A DNA stretch of 64,000 bases from a bacterium. Lineage in GTDB: Bacteria > Spirochaetota > Leptospiria > Leptospirales > Leptonemataceae. Position numbers and translations under genes: made by a program. Below are positions 60,448 to 64,000 of this stretch, in pieces (the stretch's first letter is position 1; each line of letters starts with the position of its first letter). Under the pieces are notes generated by a model, which saw only the letters and a list, made by a program, of their open reading frames with translations, made no database searches and was not told the DNA's origin. The stretch is from the NCBI GenBank assembly GCA_024742665.1, contig JANSYA010000006.1, positions 310,001 to 374,000 on the forward strand, read 5' to 3'.

Positions 60448-61545
60448 ATGAGCGACGAACAGATGCTCTTGATCGGACGCCTGATCGCGGTCTCTCACAC
60501 AGTCTTGCTAACCGGTCTGCTACTCCTGTGCCTGCGCGCCTGGGACCGGGTCTACGCCGGCATGATCGGCGCCGGCGCGGTGGCCTTTCTGACCCTGCCG
60601 CTGCTTTTGGAATCCGGCGCGCCTCCCACTCTGGTTCTTCCGGTCTTCTCACTGCAAATCGCTCTGACCTTCTGGTTCTGGCTGTACGCCCTGGCGGTTC
60701 GCTCGTCGAATTTCCGCCCGGGACTCGCCCACTGGAGCGTGCTCGGCGCCAAGCTGCTGGTGACGATCGTGTGGGCGCATACCCAGGGCCGCGGCGAGTC
60801 CGCGCTGATCGCCCTCGACGCCGCGGAGCGAACGGTGTGGCGCGGGCTGGTGCCGGCGCTCTTTTCGATGGGACTGACCATCAGCGCGGTGTTCATCGCC
60901 GGGAATCGCCTGGGCGACGAGCTGGACGGCCGAGCCCGGCGACTGCGACAGCTCCTGGTGTACTGGGGCGCCGCCGCGATCTTTGTAATGATTTTGCTTC
61001 TCGCCGTTTTGCGCGGCGAGCGACTGGAATGGATCGCGGAGTGGCTCAGCCTGGCGCTGGTGCTTGCGATCTGCGTCAGCATTCACGTGCTCGTGCTGCG
61101 AGCGGGCCCCGTCGCCGCGTACTCCAGAGCTCCCCGGACGGAGGATCTCCAGCCGGAGAGCGCGCTGGTCATCACCGAAGAAGATGCGCAGCTTGCGAAA
61201 CGAATCGAAACCTGCCTGCGAGACGAAGAGTTCTGCCGAACGGAAGGACTGACGATCGCCATGCTCTCCAGCCGTCTGGGCGAGAAAGAATACCGGGTGC
61301 GGCGCGCGATCAATTCCGCCCTGGGTTACCGAAATTTCAACGTCTTCGTAAACGAAATCCGCGTCGCCTTCGCGAAAGCGACGCTCCGCGCGGAACCGGA
61401 TCTCCCGGTCATTCGACTGGCGATGGATCTGGGCTATCGTTCCCTGGCCGGTTTTAACAAGGCCTTCAAAGCGGCGACGGAAATGACTCCCACGGAATTC
61501 CGTCGCCGCCACGCATCCGCCTCCACTTCAAAAAAACCCGACTGA
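60448..61545 (+). CDS. Second membrane-bound AraC-family regulator
   Basis: 365 residues, similar in plan to the protein at 49072-50157. Six or seven hydrophobic segments fill the first 220 residues (AVSHTVLLTGLLLLCL to WLSLALVLAICVSIHVLVL). A charged linker (ITEEDAQLAKRIETCL) leads to the DNA-binding domain: LTIAMLSSRLGEKEYRVRRAI, LPVIRLAMDLGYRSLAGFNKAF, ending MTPTEFRRR. The ribosome-binding site is weak. The gene after it encodes a lipoprotein in the same direction, so it may control that one or the transporter behind it. Confidence 0.88.
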   Translation: MSDEQMLLIGRLIAVSHTVLLTGLLLLCLRAWDRVYAGMIGAGAVAFLTLPLLLESGAPPTLVLPVFSLQIALTFWFWLYALAVRSSNFRPGLAHWSVLGAKLLVTIVWAHTQGRGESALIALDAAERTVWRGLVPALFSMGLTISAVFIAGNRLGDELDGRARRLRQLLVYWGAAAIFVMILLLAVLRGERLEWIAEWLSLALVLAICVSIHVLVLRAGPVAAYSRAPRTEDLQPESALVITEEDAQLAKRIETCLRDEEFCRTEGLTIAMLSSRLGEKEYRVRRAINSALGYRNFNVFVNEIRVAFAKATLRAEPDLPVIRLAMDLGYRSLAGFNKAFKAATEMTPTEFRRRHASASTSKKPD

Positions 61546-61638
61546 TTCCGCAATCGGTCGCTTGATTTCTGAATCTGGCAGAACGCCCTTCGCATGCGTG
61601 CTATCTTTGCGCAATCTCGCAGGGATGGAGGTTCAATC

Positions 61639-62394
61639 ATGCGAACAAAATTCAAAAACTCAGGCCACGCGCTAATCGCGGCCGCGCTGCTCTCGGCGCT
61701 TGTCGCGGCGCCGGGCTGCCAGGCCGGCGACGAACAAAACGCCGATCCGATTGAGGTCCTATCGCAGACGGTGCTCCTGCGAATTCTTACGGCCTCGCTC
61801 TACAATTTCAGATACTGCGAAGTCCTGCTGGCCACGAGTGTCACCGGTGGAATACGCGCCGACGTTTATAATACGATGAGCCGCAACACCTGTCCGCAGG
61901 AACAGTGGGAGGCACTGGACGCCGCTGCGATCGCCGCGGAGTTCAGCGTCGACGGCGCGTTTTTGAACGGTCCCCGCTTCTGGGTGCTCGACTGGATCAC
62001 AAACAATTCTCCGACGGCCGGTAACGCATCGCTCGCGACATTCGGCGAAATCGAAATGATTCAGGTGGCGAGCGTCGTGACGCCGGGCGTGAACCCCGCT
62101 TACGACGTGAGCGTCGTCGACCGCGACACCGTATTTCTCTTTCGCGCCGGCCGCGAAGTCTATCAGCTCGAAGACCCGAGCGGCAAAAGATACATCATGC
62201 AGTCCTTCAGTCGGATCGTCGATGCGGACCTTCAGATAACGGAGCTGTCCGGCCTCGGCGAGCGCCTGACCCTGCCCGCGGGCTGGAGTTTCAGCGTGCG
62301 AACGCTTACAGCCGACTTAAACCTGCAGAGTCCCGAGACGGGCGCGGAAGTCGTAACCGACGATTTCAGCAATACCTACCAGAGGCTCCTGTAG
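61639..62394 (+). CDS. Lipoprotein of unknown function
   Basis: 251 residues from the ATG at 61639, with GGAGG 9 bases upstream. The signal peptide ends SALVAAPGC, so Cys is lipidated. After a linker, the body has cysteines in NFRYCEVLLATS and SRNTCPQEQW that could pair, and a beta-rich end (LTLPAGWSFSVRTLTADLNL). No family recognised, but such Cys-pair lipoproteins are common on leptospiral surfaces. It is convergent with the ketosynthase gene at the window edge. Confidence 0.75.
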   Translation: MRTKFKNSGHALIAAALLSALVAAPGCQAGDEQNADPIEVLSQTVLLRILTASLYNFRYCEVLLATSVTGGIRADVYNTMSRNTCPQEQWEALDAAAIAAEFSVDGAFLNGPRFWVLDWITNNSPTAGNASLATFGEIEMIQVASVVTPGVNPAYDVSVVDRDTVFLFRAGREVYQLEDPSGKRYIMQSFSRIVDADLQITELSGLGERLTLPAGWSFSVRTLTADLNLQSPETGAEVVTDDFSNTYQRLL

Positions 62395-62410
62395 GCGGCG
62401 CCGATTTCTC

Positions 62411-64000
62411 TCAAACGGAATCGCCCGCGCCCACGATCACGGCGTAGCAGTTGCCGCCTTCCGATGCGCCGGTCACGAGCGCGCGCCGAATCTTTTGAGC
62501 GCGGCGGCTCTCGGCCAGAACGAAATCGAAGCGCCCGGCAAACTCTCCGTGAATCGTCGGCGCGAAGGCGATCGGCGCGATCGTGCCGCTATGCATCGAC
62601 CGCAGAGCGCCCATGAGATTCAAACCGGCCCCCGCCGCTTCGACGAATCCGAAGTAGCCGTTCAGATTCGTCAGCGGTATGCCCGCCGCCGCATCGCCCA
62701 GCGCCTCCGCTATGCCTTCCAGCTCTCGACGATCGGCTTCCGCCGTGCCCCAGCTCGAACCGACAATCAAATCCAGATCTTCCGGCGCAAGATCCGCTTC
62801 GGTCAGCGCGGCGCGAATCGCGCGAGCCATGGCTTGCGAACCGCTGACGCCCGGCCCGTCGCCGACGGGAGCATGCTTTGAAAACAGCAGGGTGGTTTCA
62901 CAGGCCCGGCCGTAACCGAGCACTTCTCCGTAGATCCGCGCGTCGCGTGCGACCGCGCTTTCCGGAGTCTCCAGTAGAAACAGACCCGCGCCTTCGCCGA
63001 TATGAAATCCACGCGAGTCTTCGCCGTAAACGCGAAAGTCCTGATCGGCCAGGCCGTAGTTCAGGAAGTTATTTTGAGCGTGAATCATCAGCGAAAAGCC
63101 GTACGCGCTTTCGTCGGCCGCCCCGGCGATCATATAGTTTTGCATCCCGGTGCGGACGACTTCGTAGGCCTGAGCGATGGCTCCGAGGGCGGAGCTGTAA
63201 CCGGTCGCCAGCGTCGTATTATAACCGCGCACGCCCTGGGTGATCGAACACTGAGACGCGACGCTGTTATAGAGCGCTTTTGAGAATTCGCTGATTCGCG
63301 CGTTGGCCGGGTCGGGGCTGAGACTCGAAAAATAATTATCGATGGCGGTTTGCGGGCCGCGCGAAAGTCCCAGGATCATACCCAGCTCTTCGCGATTGGC
63401 TTTGCTGATCTTCAGGCCCGCGTCTTTCAGAGCCTGCTGGAATGCGACCAGGGCGAAGATGCTCACCGGCTGCAGCTTGCGCACGTCGACGGTGCGCAGA
63501 TGCTTGCGCGGCGAAAATTCTTCGACCTGATGCGTTCGCAGACGCAAACGCCCGCCGGCGTCTAAAGGCAGACGTTCCAGAATTTTCCGAACGCCGGGGT
63601 TGCGACTCATCCAGAACACCGGCGACTGTTCGCCGTCTGCCGCCGCGTCCGCCCGCGCAATCACCTGCAAATCGACTTCCTGCGAAGGGGACCGTCCCGC
63701 TTCGATGCCCGCAAAAAACGCGTCGGCCCCGATGCCGAGAGACGTGAGGCTGCCGAGCCCGGTGATCACAACGCGGCGAGCGGTCGCCGGCGGGGTCGGC
63801 ACGGACTCCGGTTCCAGGGCCGCGATAATGCAGCAGTTATTGCCGCCGAAGGCGTAGTTGTTCTTCATGAACAAATTCACGGAACCGTCGCCGGGGGTGT
63901 TGGCCACAACGTTGAGATCGCCGACATAGGGCCGCGCTTCGGTGAAATTCAAAGTGGCCGGAATCTTTTTTTTCGGCAGCGTCACCATGCAGGCGATCAG
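62411..64000 (-). CDS. Tandem ketosynthase protein, second unit catalytically degenerate (partial)
   Basis: The frame is open past the right edge of the window (codons before the Met at 63988 read LIAC), so the N-terminal part is missing. Residues about 1-57, counted from 63988, are the end of a first beta-ketoacyl synthase (KKKIPATLNF, NNYAFGGNNCC). A linker (EPESVPTPPATA) leads to a second ketosynthase starting RRVVITGLGSLTSLGIG. In it, the place of the active cysteine reads ATGYSSA (Tyr264 for Cys), the first histidine segment reads SSWGTA (Trp413 for His), and the second reads NLNGYFGFVEAAG, with no histidine and no lysine. The end lacks the F-G-F-G-G-x-N motif. It resembles a ketosynthase fused to a chain-length-factor-like partner. 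Confidence 0.88.
   Translation of the reverse strand: MIACMVTLPKKKIPATLNFTEARPYVGDLNVVANTPGDGSVNLFMKNNYAFGGNNCCIIAALEPESVPTPPATARRVVITGLGSLTSLGIGADAFFAGIEAGRSPSQEVDLQVIARADAAADGEQSPVFWMSRNPGVRKILERLPLDAGGRLRLRTHQVEEFSPRKHLRTVDVRKLQPVSIFALVAFQQALKDAGLKISKANREELGMILGLSRGPQTAIDNYFSSLSPDPANARISEFSKALYNSVASQCSITQGVRGYNTTLATGYSSALGAIAQAYEVVRTGMQNYMIAGAADESAYGFSLMIHAQNNFLNYGLADQDFRVYGEDSRGFHIGEGAGLFLLETPESAVARDARIYGEVLGYGRACETTLLFSKHAPVGDGPGVSGSQAMARAIRAALTEADLAPEDLDLIVGSSWGTAEADRRELEGIAEALGDAAAGIPLTNLNGYFGFVEAAGAGLNLMGALRSMHSGTIAPIAFAPTIHGEFAGRFDFVLAESRRAQKIRRALVTGASEGGNCYAVIVGAGDSV

Noticed and set aside
1-64000. tRNA, rRNA or tmRNA genes
   Set aside because: I looked in the longer gaps for cloverleaf-like arms and the T-loop pattern and found none.

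Overview
The window reads as a GC-rich, ordinary bacterial chromosome segment, densely coding on both strands, with no rRNA, tRNA, CRISPR array, transposase or phage gene that I can see. The gene content points to a spirochaete of the order Leptospirales (inference from families, not from a marker gene). It holds a DUF1554 lipoprotein, a LruC-domain lipoprotein, a FecR protein coupled to a class III cyclase, a 7TMR-DISM hybrid histidine kinase, many lipoproteins with relaxed lipoboxes, and a RecBCD system. GC is clearly higher than in pathogenic Leptospira, so a Leptonema/Turneriella-like or uncultured relative is more likely.

Layout. 1-1336: end of a DedA-like membrane protein and an M48 metallopeptidase. 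1532-9992: a plus-strand signalling and surface block. It has a membrane adenylate/guanylate cyclase, a FecR protein and a DUF5683-like membrane protein joined by 4-base ATGA/GTGA overlaps, then DUF1554 and LruC lipoproteins, a NarL-type response regulator and a STAS protein. 10055-24901: a minus-strand block running from a hybrid histidine kinase through an unknown acidic protein, recC, recB and recD to a BaiN-like flavoprotein. 25150-27249: RsgA and an SGNH-like protein. 27305-34837: an accessory stretch rich in exported proteins of little-known function (a PD40-like protein, a membrane-anchored unknown, a cysteine-rich secreted hydrolase, a BON protein, a DUF6279 lipoprotein, and a three-gene cassette with a matrixin-type protease). 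This stretch also carries most of the inverted repeats. 35012-44453: housekeeping genes (thiolase, topoisomerase I with a lysine/alanine tail, DprA, a TPR lipoprotein, RimI-like acetyltransferase, MurB, MazG). 44624-50157: a biotinyl carrier protein, a 49-codon gene, then an exported protein, an SMP-30-like protein, a serine hydrolase and a membrane-bound AraC regulator. 50166-50305: four 29-bp tandem repeats and a hairpin. 50301-64000: NadB, a C-terminal processing protease, a lipoprotein, a GTPase, a long-chain acyl-CoA synthetase, a bile-acid:sodium-symporter-family transporter, a second membrane AraC regulator, a lipoprotein, and the end of a tandem ketosynthase protein.

How the genes fit together. 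The cyclase/FecR/DUF5683 trio looks like one envelope-to-cytoplasm signalling unit. RecBCD is a normal double-strand-break repair enzyme in one operon. Thiolase, acyl-CoA synthetase, biotinyl carrier and ketosynthase show an active fatty-acid and lipid metabolism, as expected of long-chain fatty-acid users in Leptospirales. The most unusual items are a tandem ketosynthase whose second unit has lost its catalytic residues, the cysteine-rich secreted hydrolase set among dyad repeats, the matrixin cassette, the 29-bp repeat array, the topoisomerase tail, and the 49-codon gene at 45278-45427.
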